From Parashewanella sp049608225 (lineage in GTDB: Bacteria; Pseudomonadota; Gammaproteobacteria; Enterobacterales; Shewanellaceae), in NCBI GenBank assembly GCA_049608225.1, contig JBMYXI010000001.1, forward strand, positions 1-64,000: a stretch of 64,000 nucleotides of DNA. Direction: 5' to 3'. Positions 37,525 through 48,400 of the stretch are shown here, piece after piece. Numbering within the stretch: the stretch's first letter is position 1; each line of letters opens with the position of its first letter. The position numbers and the translations under genes are program-made. The notes beneath the pieces are model-generated. The model made no database searches and was not told the DNA's origin. It saw nothing but the letters and a program-made list of their open reading frames with translations.

Positions 37525-38076
37525 ATGAAGCAAATAATGCACAAAGCCCACGTGAGTATCGGACTCGTTAATCCCAAAACCCCTGTCAATGTTCAAGGCA
37601 TCATGCGTGCTTGCGGCTGCTATCAAGTAAATGATGTCTTTTTTACAGGAAGACGCTATGAGCTCGCTAAAAAGTCAGGGGAAGCCCAATATCAAGTCGA
37701 TACCAAAAAAGCGGCCAACCGTATTCCACTGACAAATGTTGAATGTTTGATGGCAGCTAAGAAAGAAAATGCCAAGATAATTTGTGTTGATTTAGTAGAA
37801 GGTGCAATCCCGTTGCCAGAATTTGTTCACCCACAAAACGCCATTTACATCTTTGGCCCTGAAGACGGAACGATAGGACAAGCGCTCGTTGACCAAGCTG
37901 ATGCGGTTGTTTACATGCCAACCATTGGCAGTATGAACCTTGCAGCTTCTGTGAATGTACTCCTATATGATCGCTTAGCTAAGGAAATGATGGCTCAAGA
38001 ACAACATGAATTGAAAGGCGATCACTTGATCCGCCAAAGCAGAGATAATAATAATCGAGTCAAAGTAAAGAAATAA
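37525..38076 (+). CDS. SpoU/TrmH-type RNA 2'-O-methyltransferase
   Basis: The 183-residue protein carries the SPOUT signatures NPKTPVNVQGIMRACGCY (motif 1), AIYIFGPEDGTIG (motif 2) and MPTIGSMNLAASVNVLLYDR (motif 3). Together these make the knotted SAM-binding fold. TrmH-family enzymes methylate ribose 2'-OH in tRNA or rRNA; the target of this small form is not known. Two close ATG codons exist, 37525 and 37537. It converges on yaaA. Confidence 0.88.
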   Translation: MKQIMHKAHVSIGLVNPKTPVNVQGIMRACGCYQVNDVFFTGRRYELAKKSGEAQYQVDTKKAANRIPLTNVECLMAAKKENAKIICVDLVEGAIPLPEFVHPQNAIYIFGPEDGTIGQALVDQADAVVYMPTIGSMNLAASVNVLLYDRLAKEMMAQEQHELKGDHLIRQSRDNNNRVKVKK

Positions 38077-38094
38077 CTAGGGTTATTTCTTTAC
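38065..38094. terminator. Bidirectional terminator overlapping the methyltransferase stop codon
   Basis: A 13-base perfect stem (GTAAAGAAATAAC / GTTATTTCTTTAC) with a four-base loop contains the TAA stop of the RNA methyltransferase gene in its 5' arm. It faces yaaA on the other strand, so it can serve both genes. Confidence 0.7.
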
Positions 38095-38121
38095 TTCAAA
38101 AGTTTCTTTACTCGGATTTAA

Positions 38122-38892
38122 CTACTTCTGCTCTTCTCGCAAAAACACAGGCGTTTCATAGGTTGATTGTTCAGCGCTGTAATAGTACCCCGCCACATCA
38201 AACGTTTCTAACTGCTCACGGGTATTGATGTCATTTTGAATGATAAAACGTGTCATCATGCCGCGCGCTTTTTTGGCATAAAAACTGATCACTTTGTATT
38301 TATCACCTTTGAAATCTTTAAAGACTGGGGTGATCAACTGCCCTTTCAATAACTTAGGTTTCACTACTTTAAAGTATTCATTTGACGCCAAATTAACGAT
38401 AACGGAATCTTCATTAAGCTCAGAGTTTAACTTATCAGTAACTATGTCCCCCCAGAACTGATAGAGGTTTTTACCACGACCATTTGCCAATGATGTCCCC
38501 ATCTCTAGACGATAAGGCTGCATTAAATCCAATGGTTTTAATACGCCGTATAGACCAGACAAAATACGCAGCTTTTGCTGTGCACTTTGTAAATCAGCTT
38601 CTGAAAGCGTGTCGGCATCTAGCCCAGTATACACATCTCCACGAAACGCAAACACGGCTTGTTTGGCATTAGTCAGATCAAAATTTGGTTGCCATTGAGT
38701 GAAACGAGCAACATTCAGCCCAGCAATTTTGTCACTCACTTTCATTAGCTTAGCAATATCCACTGCACTAAGCTGACGGCAAACATCAATCAATTCTGCG
38801 CTATGTTGCAACAGCTCAGGCGTTGTATGAGTTTGCGTCGGCGAAGCATTGTCATAATCGAGTGTTTTCGCTGGTGAAATTAATATCTGCAT
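38122..38892 (-). CDS. yaaA: Peroxide stress protein YaaA
   Basis: The 256-residue protein begins MQILISPAKTLDYDNASPTQ and has GLYGVLKPLDLMQPYRLEMG, both diagnostic of the YaaA (DUF328) family. In E. coli YaaA limits free iron and DNA damage under peroxide stress and binds DNA. It follows the symporter gene by 13 bases and may share its transcript. Confidence 0.95.
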   Translation of the reverse strand: MQILISPAKTLDYDNASPTQTHTTPELLQHSAELIDVCRQLSAVDIAKLMKVSDKIAGLNVARFTQWQPNFDLTNAKQAVFAFRGDVYTGLDADTLSEADLQSAQQKLRILSGLYGVLKPLDLMQPYRLEMGTSLANGRGKNLYQFWGDIVTDKLNSELNEDSVIVNLASNEYFKVVKPKLLKGQLITPVFKDFKGDKYKVISFYAKKARGMMTRFIIQNDINTREQLETFDVAGYYYSAEQSTYETPVFLREEQK

Positions 38893-38905
38893 TATGGCTA
38901 ATTCC

Positions 38906-40327
38906 TTACCAAATTTTATCGTTAAGTTGGCCTTTTAATTCTGGCAATGTTTCTGGTTTAAATTCCGGCTCAACACCTTGTTTTACTTGTGTGCGGTAAT
39001 CTTTGATCACCTTAATCGCAATGCCTGATAATAAAAGTAACGCAACAATATTAACCAATGCCATCATTCCCATTGACGCATCTGCCATGTTCCACACAAT
39101 CGATATTTTCGTCACAGCACCAAACATCACCATGCCTAATACTGCCAGTCTCAGGATATAAACCCAATGCTTGCCCTGCTTCGAAATAAACAACATATTT
39201 GTTTCTGCATAGGAATAATTAGCAATGATCGACGTAAAGCAAAATAGCAGGATAGCAAAAGCAAAAAACCAACTGCCCATTTCGCCAATATGTGAATTTA
39301 ACGCATTAATGGTTAAGGCGATACCGTCATGCTCTGTCCCCATATCACCAGCAAGCAGAATGATCGCCGCAGTTGCACTACAAATCACTATGGTATCGAT
39401 AAACACACCGAGCATTTGAATATAGCCTTGAGAGGCTGGGTGATTCGGGTTTGGTGTTGCACTTGCGGCGATATTCGCGGCACTCCCCATACCCGCTTCG
39501 TTCGAAAATAGGCCACGTGCAATACCTGCTTGCATCGCTTGAGATATAGCATAGGCAACACCACCAGCAGCGACTTCTTGCCAGCCAAAGGCGCTTTTTA
39601 CAATCAGCACAATAATGGCTGGTAACTCAGTAATGTTGATTAAAACAATAAACAAAGCAACTAAAATGTAAGCCATTGCCATAACTGGCACTAATATTTC
39701 AGAAACTCTGGCCACTTTTTTCATCCCACCAGAGATAACAAAAGCGGTCAACGCCACAATGACAACCCCAGCCCATGTGGTATCAACTTCAAATAATGAG
39801 GTCATTGCGCTGGTAATGGTATTTGCTTGCACCGCGCTGAACACTAAACCAAATGACAGGATCAACAATAAAGAAAACAATACCCCCATCCAACGTTGAC
39901 CTAGTCCCTTTTCCATATAATAAGCAGGGCCGCCACGAAACTGACCAGTAACATCTTTCTCTTTATAAACTTGCGCTAACGTCGCTTCTACCATCGCTGT
40001 TGACATACCTAATACGGCAATCAACCACATCCAAAATACTGCGCCAGGACCACCAGCACCAATAGCTACGGCAACACCTGCCATATTACCCGCGCCCACT
40101 CGAGCCGCCATGCTGGTACAAAAAACTTGGAAAGAAGACAAACCGTCATCAGACTTATTGCGACTAATGCGCATTAATTTAATTGAATGTCCAAAACCGG
40201 TGAACTGAATAAAGGCTAAGCGAACCGTAAAATACAAACCAGTTCCTACTAGGGCATAAACCAACAGTTTTCCCCACAATAGGGTATTTAAAAAATTAAT
40301 TATTGCTTCAAGCATACTTAAGCTCAT
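38906..40327 (-). CDS. Alanine/glycine:cation symporter (AGCS family)
   Basis: The 473-residue integral membrane protein has about eleven spans. AGCS motifs are visible: AARVGAGNMAGVAVAIGAGG, the GPGAVFWMW region, and FSNEAGMGSAANIAASA. It imports small neutral amino acids, most likely alanine or glycine, together with Na+. The start may instead be the second ATG, 12 bases later, which has a better-spaced AAAGGA. It is directly upstream of yaaA. Confidence 0.93.
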   Translation of the reverse strand: MSLSMLEAIINFLNTLLWGKLLVYALVGTGLYFTVRLAFIQFTGFGHSIKLMRISRNKSDDGLSSFQVFCTSMAARVGAGNMAGVAVAIGAGGPGAVFWMWLIAVLGMSTAMVEATLAQVYKEKDVTGQFRGGPAYYMEKGLGQRWMGVLFSLLLILSFGLVFSAVQANTITSAMTSLFEVDTTWAGVVIVALTAFVISGGMKKVARVSEILVPVMAMAYILVALFIVLINITELPAIIVLIVKSAFGWQEVAAGGVAYAISQAMQAGIARGLFSNEAGMGSAANIAASATPNPNHPASQGYIQMLGVFIDTIVICSATAAIILLAGDMGTEHDGIALTINALNSHIGEMGSWFFAFAILLFCFTSIIANYSYAETNMLFISKQGKHWVYILRLAVLGMVMFGAVTKISIVWNMADASMGMMALVNIVALLLLSGIAIKVIKDYRTQVKQGVEPEFKPETLPELKGQLNDKIW

Positions 40328-40587
40328 CCTTTATTTTATTTTTACTCATTCTGCCCAGCTATTGAGTCGTGATCAAGCTCACATTTGCTATCAATAACAT
40401 GGCTGAACATCTCGAAAGCCATTTAAGGATACGCTATTGTCAGCCGTCATAACATGGAATTTTTCTTTGGTAGTTTTTTGCCAATCATCAAAATTTGGAT
40501 GTAGCACACATTTTCGTAACTAAATTACAACTATAGTAGCCACAGGTTATTCGTTTATTTGATTCCGTTTGCTCCAGTGAGGCTAAC

Positions 40588-42951
40588 ATGACCCAAGCAA
40601 CAGAAATTACTGCTCTAAAAAAACTAGTTAGAGCAACAAACTTTCTATCAACATCTCAAATCTATCTAAAAAAGAATGTTTTACATAAAAAACCACTGTC
40701 ACATGATGACATTAAGCCACGTCTTTTAGGCCACTGGGGTACTTGTCCAGGTATTAACTTTGTTTATGCAAACATAAACAGATTGATTGTAAAAAATAAC
40801 CGTCCTTTCTTATACTTAGTCGGCCCAGGTCATGGTTTCCCAGCTGTTCAAGCCAACTTGTTCATTGAGGGCTCACTCAGTCATTATTATCCAGAAGTTA
40901 TTCCTTATAATGAAGACGGTGTCGTCGATATCTGTAAGAAATTTTCAGCAGCTTACGGGTATCCTTCACATGCGAATCCCGAAGCACCAGGGCAAATCCT
41001 TGAAGGTGGTGAGTTAGGTTACTCACTTTCTGTTGGTTTCGGTGCCGTTCTGGATAACCCTGATTTAATTGCCACTGTACTCGTCGGTGACGGTGAAGCA
41101 GAAACTGGCCCACTTGCGGCCTCTTGGTATGCCAACCGGTTAGTGAACCCTGCAACCGATGGTGCAGTATTGCCGATTGTGCACATTAACGGTTATAAGA
41201 TCTCAGGTCCAACTCGCATGGGACGAATGAGTCATGAAGAACTCGATCTTGAGTTTCGCGGTTTGGGCTATCACCCAATTATTGTTGATGATGAAGCAGA
41301 CGAAGATGTGTATCTGCAGATGATGAATGCCATGGACACGTCTTATGCGATGATCAATGACATCCAGCAACGTGCTCGCAACGGCGAAGATGTCGAAAAA
41401 CCACGCTGGCCGGTAATTCTAATGCGCACAGCGAAAGGTTGGACTGGCGTTGAAGAAGATAGTGGTAATAAACTTGCCGGTAACTGTGATTCTCACCAAG
41501 TAATTGTCAACAAGTGTGCAACCAACAAAGATCATTTACAAAAGTTAGATCAATGGTTAGCCAGCTATAAGTTCCACGATTTGTACGAAATAAAAAACAA
41601 TCAAATTGTGTTTGATAAAGACATTCAATCTCTCATTCCATCTAAAGAACTGTGCTGTGGTCGCCAGCATTTAGGCTACGGTGGTGAGGTCGTGCGCGCA
41701 TTAAACAGGCCTGATCTACAGAAACTCTCTTATGGCCCTGAAGTACCGCGTGGTCAACGTGGTTATTCAATGAATAAGATGGGTGAATGGATGCGTGATG
41801 CATTCAAATTAAACCGTGATCAACGCAACCTGCGTATTTTCAGTCCAGACGAAACCTACTCAAATCAACTGCAAGCGGTATTTGAAGAAACGGATCGAGC
41901 ATGGCAATGGCCTATCGAATCTTGGGACAAAGACATGTCTCGCGATGGTCGAGTCATTGAATTGCTTTCAGAAAACTTGTTGTTCGGTATGTTACATGGC
42001 TACACAGTAACAGGTCGTCACGGTATGTTCCCAACTTATGAGTCGTTCTCACAAGTCATTTCATCCATGGCAGATCAATATTGTAAGTATGTTTATGCTA
42101 GTCAAGGCGTGCATTTCCGTAAACCACTGCCATCTTGCAACGTAGTATTATCATCACTACTTGAACGTCAAGATCATAATGGCTACTCGCACCAAAACCC
42201 ATCTTTCTTGGGCGCGATGTTAGAAAAACACCCTAAGATAATCTCTGCTTACTTGCCTGCTGATGCTAACAGTACTTTGGTTTACACTGAACGTGCTTAT
42301 GAAGGTCGTGACAAACTCAACATTATTGTTGCAGGTAAAAAAGAGTTACCACAATGGTTAAATCTTGAAGAAGCACGTAAACAAGCAAAAGATGGTGTTA
42401 TGGTTTGGGACTTTGCTTCTGATGAGAATCCAGACGTTGTACTTGCAGCTTGTGGTGATTACGTAACCCAAGAAGCGATGGCGGCATTAGTGCTTATTCG
42501 TGAAATGTTACCAAGAGTTCGCGTACGCTTCGTCAGCGTCAGTGAACTGACTAGCAGCGGATTAGGTAGTTTAGACTTCCAAGCTAAACCATGGTTAATG
42601 GACGAAATTTTCACCCAAGATAAAGGCGTCGTATTTAATTACCACGGTTATCCAAACACCATTAAGAAACTGATCTTTGATTATAAAGGTTGTAAGCGTT
42701 TTCGTATTAAAGGTTATGAGGAAGAAGGATCAACTACCACACCATTCGATATGGGTGTTCGTAACGGTACTTCCCGTTATCATTTAGTTATCGATATGGC
42801 ATACAAGCTGTTCCAACAAGGCGTAATTGATGAGCCGCAACACGTAGAAATTACCACAGATATGTTGCAAAGATTGGTCGATCATCAGCATTACATCAAA
42901 GTACAAGGCGTCGATCCAGAATACATCGAAAACTGGGTGTGGACTCGATAA
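40588..42951 (+). CDS. Phosphoketolase (Xfp family)
   Basis: The 787-residue thiamine diphosphate enzyme matches the usual ~790-residue length. Motifs include LLGHWGTCPGINFVYANI, EGGELGYSLSVGFGAVLDNP, the TPP-binding VGDGEAETGPLAASWYAN and QDHNGYSHQNP. It cleaves xylulose-5-phosphate and/or fructose-6-phosphate with phosphate, giving acetyl-phosphate plus glyceraldehyde-3-P or erythrose-4-P. GTGAGG precedes the ATG. It is monocistronic with a strong terminator. With tal and pgi nearby, it could form a phosphoketolase shunt to acetate. Confidence 0.95.
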   Translation: MTQATEITALKKLVRATNFLSTSQIYLKKNVLHKKPLSHDDIKPRLLGHWGTCPGINFVYANINRLIVKNNRPFLYLVGPGHGFPAVQANLFIEGSLSHYYPEVIPYNEDGVVDICKKFSAAYGYPSHANPEAPGQILEGGELGYSLSVGFGAVLDNPDLIATVLVGDGEAETGPLAASWYANRLVNPATDGAVLPIVHINGYKISGPTRMGRMSHEELDLEFRGLGYHPIIVDDEADEDVYLQMMNAMDTSYAMINDIQQRARNGEDVEKPRWPVILMRTAKGWTGVEEDSGNKLAGNCDSHQVIVNKCATNKDHLQKLDQWLASYKFHDLYEIKNNQIVFDKDIQSLIPSKELCCGRQHLGYGGEVVRALNRPDLQKLSYGPEVPRGQRGYSMNKMGEWMRDAFKLNRDQRNLRIFSPDETYSNQLQAVFEETDRAWQWPIESWDKDMSRDGRVIELLSENLLFGMLHGYTVTGRHGMFPTYESFSQVISSMADQYCKYVYASQGVHFRKPLPSCNVVLSSLLERQDHNGYSHQNPSFLGAMLEKHPKIISAYLPADANSTLVYTERAYEGRDKLNIIVAGKKELPQWLNLEEARKQAKDGVMVWDFASDENPDVVLAACGDYVTQEAMAALVLIREMLPRVRVRFVSVSELTSSGLGSLDFQAKPWLMDEIFTQDKGVVFNYHGYPNTIKKLIFDYKGCKRFRIKGYEEEGSTTTPFDMGVRNGTSRYHLVIDMAYKLFQQGVIDEPQHVEITTDMLQRLVDHQHYIKVQGVDPEYIENWVWTR

Positions 42952-42968
42952 GAAATTAGCAAGTTAAC

Positions 42969-43003
42969 AAAAAGCTCTGACAGATAATGCAGAGCTTTTT
43001 TTA
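42969..43003 (+). terminator. Phosphoketolase terminator
   Basis: An 11-base stem (AAAAAGCTCTG / CAGAGCTTTTT) with a ten-base loop and seven T lies 18 bases after the stop codon. The rest of 43004-43313 is AT-rich, contains no gene I can support and presumably holds the promoter of the channel gene. Confidence 0.93.
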
Positions 43004-43313
43004 GATGAATTGTCTTGTCAGACTTGAGAAAATATAAAAATAAACACCTTATAATTTAACAAGAAAAAACATAGAATTAGTTATAAAAACCTTTCTTAAA
43101 AAACCTCATTTCTTTCACGTCTGATTCACATTGTGAGTGTGACAATATTTCAATGAATATAGCCTGAATCATTAATTGTGTTGAGCTAAAAACGTGCAAT
43201 TGGCTCAATACGAAGCTTATGAGTAACTATCTCAACTTATTGGATTATTTGCTACAAGTTAAGAAAGTTAGCCAAGCTTGCTAAACGACAGAGTAGAAAA
43301 GAGTTCTCCCATA

Positions 43314-44009
43314 ATGTCAACAACCATTTCTAATAATTCAAAGTGTTACGAAAATTCCAAAGCAGGCCTTCAAGGCTTGCTTTACACTATGATTTCATTA
43401 CTCGTTCTTTTCCCTATTGGATTTGCATCTCGATTTACGGCACTTTTTTTAAGCATTTGTATGACGGTATTACTAGTCTTTTCTGTTTACAGCATTAGTA
43501 ATAACAAAAAAACGTTAACAATTGGATTATTGCTTGCGATACCAACACTGATAACCAGCTGGTTACCTCATTTTATTGAAACTCAACTTGGGGCTACTAT
43601 CAATATTTTCACCAATATCATTTTCATTGGTTTCATCATATTTTGTTTATTCAAGATTGTATTCACAACGAAAGAAGTCACTTCAGACATCATCGCAGGT
43701 AGCATTTGTATTTATTTATTACTCGGTTTTTTGTGGGGATTTATCTATGTATTGTGTGACTTACTGCAGCCGAACTCCTTTTCTTTAGATATTTTCAATG
43801 AAAGCACTCAATACGATTATTTCTATTTTAGTTTCATCACATTAACGTCTCTAGGTTATGGCGACGTCATACCAAGCAATTCGATTTCTCAGACTTTCTC
43901 CATGATGGAAGCCTTAGCAGGACAAATATATATGACCGTTATGGTTGCTTGGCTAGTTGGCGTGTATATCAGTCAAAATACCTCTAATAGATCTGATCAT
44001 CAGCCCTGA
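43314..44009 (+). CDS. Potassium-channel-like membrane protein
   Basis: The protein has 231 residues from the ATG at 43314; a TTG at 43278 is a weaker choice. There are about five N-terminal membrane segments. A pore loop follows with the selectivity filter TLTSLGYGDVIPSN, then a last membrane helix (MEALAGQIYMTVMVAWLVGV). The T-x-G-Y-G-D filter marks a K+ channel pore of the ion-channel (two-helix) family. There is no cytosolic RCK/TrkA_N domain, so gating is unclear. It stands alone, upstream of the efflux genes. Confidence 0.85.
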   Translation: MSTTISNNSKCYENSKAGLQGLLYTMISLLVLFPIGFASRFTALFLSICMTVLLVFSVYSISNNKKTLTIGLLLAIPTLITSWLPHFIETQLGATINIFTNIIFIGFIIFCLFKIVFTTKEVTSDIIAGSICIYLLLGFLWGFIYVLCDLLQPNSFSLDIFNESTQYDYFYFSFITLTSLGYGDVIPSNSISQTFSMMEALAGQIYMTVMVAWLVGVYISQNTSNRSDHQP

Positions 44010-44206
44010 ATTTACAAAATAAAACGTCAATTTAGTATTAAGTGTTAAAAAATACTTGATTACCAATACGCTAAAAATTAACAGAGAAACACAACCTTAT
44101 TAAATATTTTATTGCATTCCACTGGCCAACAAGAGCAATGAATAAATACTTCACTCACTTGAACGCCGTAGATTGTTTATCTAGAAATAAGCATTGGAGA
44201 ACTCCC

Positions 44207-45466
44207 TTGATTCAGAAACCCACATTTGGCTCTATGAGCAAAATAGCTTCCATGGTTGCATTGAGCCTACAATTAATTATTTTGCCTGCAACCGCAAAAG
44301 AGCAACCACCCGTAACCGTTAAAGTGAGCACATTAAAAAGAGCAGATATTAGTGAGTTCCAATACGCTCAGGGAACAATCAAATCCGTGCGTCGAGAGTA
44401 TCTAGTTTTTCGTAATCAAGGTCGTGTTGCATTCATTAAAACCTCAGACAATGGAGAGACACTAAGAGAAGGCGATCAGGTCTTCGGTCCAAGCCAAACA
44501 GTGAAAAAGGGAGAGTTGCTCGCCGAGTTAGATCATAGAAAGAACAATCAGCAACTAAAGGGCGCGAGAGCCGAGCTGGATTCCGCTCGAATTAAATTAA
44601 AGCGCACCAAGAATAATTTTCAACGAGGTAAACAACTCAAAAAGAAAAACGTTATTGGAGCCAGTAAATTTGAAGAATTTGAAGCTGCTTATCAACAAGC
44701 ACTGGCTGGCGTAAGACAAGCTGAAGCCAACATGGACAGACTTGAAATCAACTTAGATGATAGCCAACTTCGAGCACCTTTTGATGGCAAAATCGCTTTT
44801 ATCAACATCCAAGAAGGTAGTTACGTAACGCCGCAACAATTTGATGCGTCTAACAATGATACCGCAGCTCATACTGCTCCTATTGTGCTGATCGACCCCA
44901 AAAAGTTTCAAGTAGAAGTTAACTTACCACTCTTCACTGGTCGTCAAATTAAAAAAGGTCAGCGCGCTTTCATTATCGATCAAGAAACACTGGCAAATTT
45001 ACAAGTTAATGGATCAACCAGCGAAGCTAGCATTCAAAATAAACTCGTACCGGCACAGGTTGTGTCAGTAAGCCCTGCTGTCAATCCGAAAGGTCGCTCT
45101 ATTCGTGCTCGCATTCAGAGTTTCGAAGTGGACAAGCCGTTATTGGACGGCGATTTTGTGACGGTTTGGATTGAAGTAGCTGAAAAGCAAGATACGCTGG
45201 TGCTACCGATGAATGCGCTCATCAACAATGGCGATAACAATTTTGTTTATGTCATCGATGATCAGAACCGAGCTCATAAACGTCAAGTGACGTTAGGAAT
45301 ATTAGGGACAGAGGGTGTCGAAGTCATCTCAGGCCTTAAAGAAGGTGACCAAGTCGTGACTCAAGGAAAAGCTCGATTAAGTGACAATCGCCAAGTGAAA
45401 GTTGCTAAGCTGCCGGGAAAAGAAGTATCTCAAGTGAATAGTAAGGGTACTGGCAATGAAGAGTAA
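44207..45466 (+). CDS. RND efflux periplasmic adaptor (HlyD/MFP family)
   Basis: About 419 residues. The TTG at 44207 has GGAG 7 bases before it and places a signal-like helix (MSKIASMVALSLQLIILPAT) near the N terminus; ATGs at 44138 and 44234 are alternatives. The mature part has a lipoyl half, a coiled-coil hairpin around residues 110-180 (AELDSARIKLKRTKNNFQRG) and a beta-barrel with DDSQLRAPFDGKIAFINIQ. It bridges the inner membrane pump to an outer membrane channel. It overlaps the pump gene by 11 bases. No outer membrane factor is encoded nearby. Confidence 0.9.
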   Translation: MIQKPTFGSMSKIASMVALSLQLIILPATAKEQPPVTVKVSTLKRADISEFQYAQGTIKSVRREYLVFRNQGRVAFIKTSDNGETLREGDQVFGPSQTVKKGELLAELDHRKNNQQLKGARAELDSARIKLKRTKNNFQRGKQLKKKNVIGASKFEEFEAAYQQALAGVRQAEANMDRLEINLDDSQLRAPFDGKIAFINIQEGSYVTPQQFDASNNDTAAHTAPIVLIDPKKFQVEVNLPLFTGRQIKKGQRAFIIDQETLANLQVNGSTSEASIQNKLVPAQVVSVSPAVNPKGRSIRARIQSFEVDKPLLDGDFVTVWIEVAEKQDTLVLPMNALINNGDNNFVYVIDDQNRAHKRQVTLGILGTEGVEVISGLKEGDQVVTQGKARLSDNRQVKVAKLPGKEVSQVNSKGTGNEE

Positions 45467-48400
45467 TGAATCAACCACAGAGCCTTCTTTTTTTCAACGC
45501 TTCTTCTTTCTTAAAACCACCTTTTCCAAGCTGTTACTGCTGATCATTATTGTTGGTGGTTGGCTGTCTGCGGCTAACATGATCAAAGAGTCTCAACCAG
45601 ATCTTGAAATCGCATCAGCTACGGTAACAACATTATGGGCTGGTGGTGATGCGCAGAGTATTGAGCAAGCAATAACTAATAAACTTGAAAAAGAACTTAA
45701 AACACTCAAAGGTCTTAAGAGGATCCAGTCAGGTTCGTTTACGGGTTATTCTGTGATTAATGTTGAATTTAATTCTAATGTTGATCCAAAAGATGCTTTG
45801 CTCCGGCTTCGCGGAAAAGTCGGTGCTGCTGAAGGAAAACTACCAAAACAAGCAGAAAAACCGACGGTTGTCCAAGCAAGCGTTAATGATAGTCCCATTT
45901 TCAGTATTCGTTTGCATGGCGATAAGCCTCTTTCAGAGCTAACCGCCTTAGCCAAAGTTATCAAACACAACTTAGAACGTGTTCCAGGGGTAAATAAAAC
46001 CACAATTTCAGGCGATCGCGATGACATTGTCATGGTGCGTTTGATTGGTTCCCGTCTTAATGCGCTTGGAATTTCCCCCGTTGATGTACGTAATGCAATT
46101 CAACAAGCCAATATTGATATGCCATGGGGTCGTTTCGATGGTGAGCAAATTGGCGCAACATTCCGTATTGCTGGTCGCTTTAGAGCTATTGAGCAGCTAA
46201 AAAAATTACCAGTAAAACGCTTTGAGAACAATCGCATAGTGCTATTAAGCGAAGTCGCCGAAGTAAAAAGAACTGAAGCAGAAGCGAGAACCAAGACCTT
46301 TTTTAGCAGTAAAGGCGGCGACTTTGAACGTGCTGTTAGCGTCTCTATTACCAAACAAGCTGGCACTGATGCCATTGATATTATTGAGCAGGTGAGAAAA
46401 AGCTTAGCAAACCTGAAACAGACACCAGACTGGCAGCAAGGTATTGAAGCCACGGTCGTTGTTGATGAGTCGACTCAAATCAATCAGGACTTGATGAATG
46501 TATTCAACAACGGTTGGCAATCTGTTTTAGCGGTATTCGTTGTGTTGCTGATAAGTTTAACATGGCGAGAAGCTATTATTGCTGGACTCGCGATCCCCAT
46601 TTCATTTGCTGGCGGCTTGATCATCATTGCCTCACTTGGCTACTCGTTAAATCAAATTGTGATCATTGGTATGGTGATTGCGCTTGGTTTATTAGTGGAT
46701 GTTTTCATTATGATGATGGAAGGCATGCACGAGAATATGTTTGTTAAGGGCAAAAGTTTTGGTAAATCAGCTTTAGCCACTGTAAAAACCTATGGCATTC
46801 CTGCGCTTTCAGGTCAATTAACCACCATTCTTGCTATGGCACCTTTATTAGGTATTTCAGGTACAGTTGGTAAGTTTATTCGATCAATGCCGATGACAGC
46901 GATTGCCTGTTTAATCGCTTCTTATATTGTTGCGCTGCTTCTATGTATTCCATTATCAAAATATTTTTTACCCAAAGCAGGTACGAAACTACAAAAAACC
47001 AAAGTTGATAAAATCACTGAAAGTTACAGTAAAAAACTTGCCAACTTACTAGAAAGAAGATTTCTCAAAAGTAAAAAAACTGCGATTACATGGGTTGCAG
47101 CAGCCATCGGTATTTTTATTGCGAGTTTAATAGCGCTTTCAACCTTGCCCACTGAAATGATGCCTAAAGGTGATGGCCGGAACATGGGAATACTCGTTGA
47201 ACTTGAGCCAAATACATCGCTAGATTTAGCCCAACAATGTGCCACAGCCGTTGGAGATAAGCTACGTAAGCTCGATTATTTTGAGAGTGTTACTCAAAAT
47301 GTCGGCCAGAAAAGTCAATTTTCGATGACATCGCCGTCCGATCAATTATTGCCAAGTAAAAGCTTAGCATTCGTTGGCTTCACCACTGTGTTTGTACCGA
47401 AAAGTAAACGTGAGAAACTGGCTTATGAGTATGTCCCTGAAATACAACAAACGATTAATCGTGCTATCGATTCTTGTCCCGGTGCGTCAGTGCTGGTAAC
47501 TCCGCAACTTGGTGGTGCAGGGTCTGAATCTCCTGTTCAAATTCAAGTGTTAGGTGATGATATGGATCAACTGCGCGATCTTGCCGATCAAGTCATCACG
47601 GATCTGCAATCGATCTCAGGTACCCTAAACGTGCGTCATAACCTTGGCTTACCAAACTTAGAATTTAAAGCAACACCAAAAATGGAAGCGCTCAATTTCT
47701 ATGGGATCAGCTTACAAGACCTAGCAGAGCAAACTCGATCGTTAATGACCAATGATAAAATAGGGAAGTATGTGCTCGGTGGAATTAAGGAAGACATCGA
47801 CATTTTCATGGGTTTCTCTTGGCCAAGCCGTGATGGCAAGATAGGTGGACCAACGAAGATCTATGAAACTTACTTGCTAAATATCACCTTACCAGACGGT
47901 CGAAGTGTGCCACTTTCAGAGCTCATTAACATTGAATTAAAGGAATCATCGACTGCAATTTTACATAAAGATAGTAAACGTACCGTCACCATTCTTGCCG
48001 ATACTAACGGCAGAACTGCGGGAGAAATATTAGCGGATCTAACGCCGATGCTAAACAAACAAATGAAATTATGGCCTGCAGGCTATAAGTATCAGTTTGC
48101 TGGTGAGGCAGAAAGCAGTCAGGAAGTATTCGGTTCAGCTGGTGTTATGCTAGTACTCGCACTATTCCTAGTATTTGCCTTGCTAGTTTTACAGTTTGAC
48201 AGCTTCATTCAACCAGTCATTATCATGACGACGATTCCATTAGCGTTAACAGGGACTTTCTTAGGTCTGTTTGCAGTCAGTATGCCGTTCTCATTTATGG
48301 CGATGGTGGGTGTGATAGCTTTGATAGGTATCGTTGTAAATAATTCGATTGTTATGATTGATACCATGAACAATTATCGCAAAGATGGCATGAGCGTTTT

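Noticed and set aside
43571..43788. A 70-residue frame within the channel gene
   Set aside because: It is a shifted frame inside the potassium-channel-like gene, whose GYGD filter is read in the main frame.
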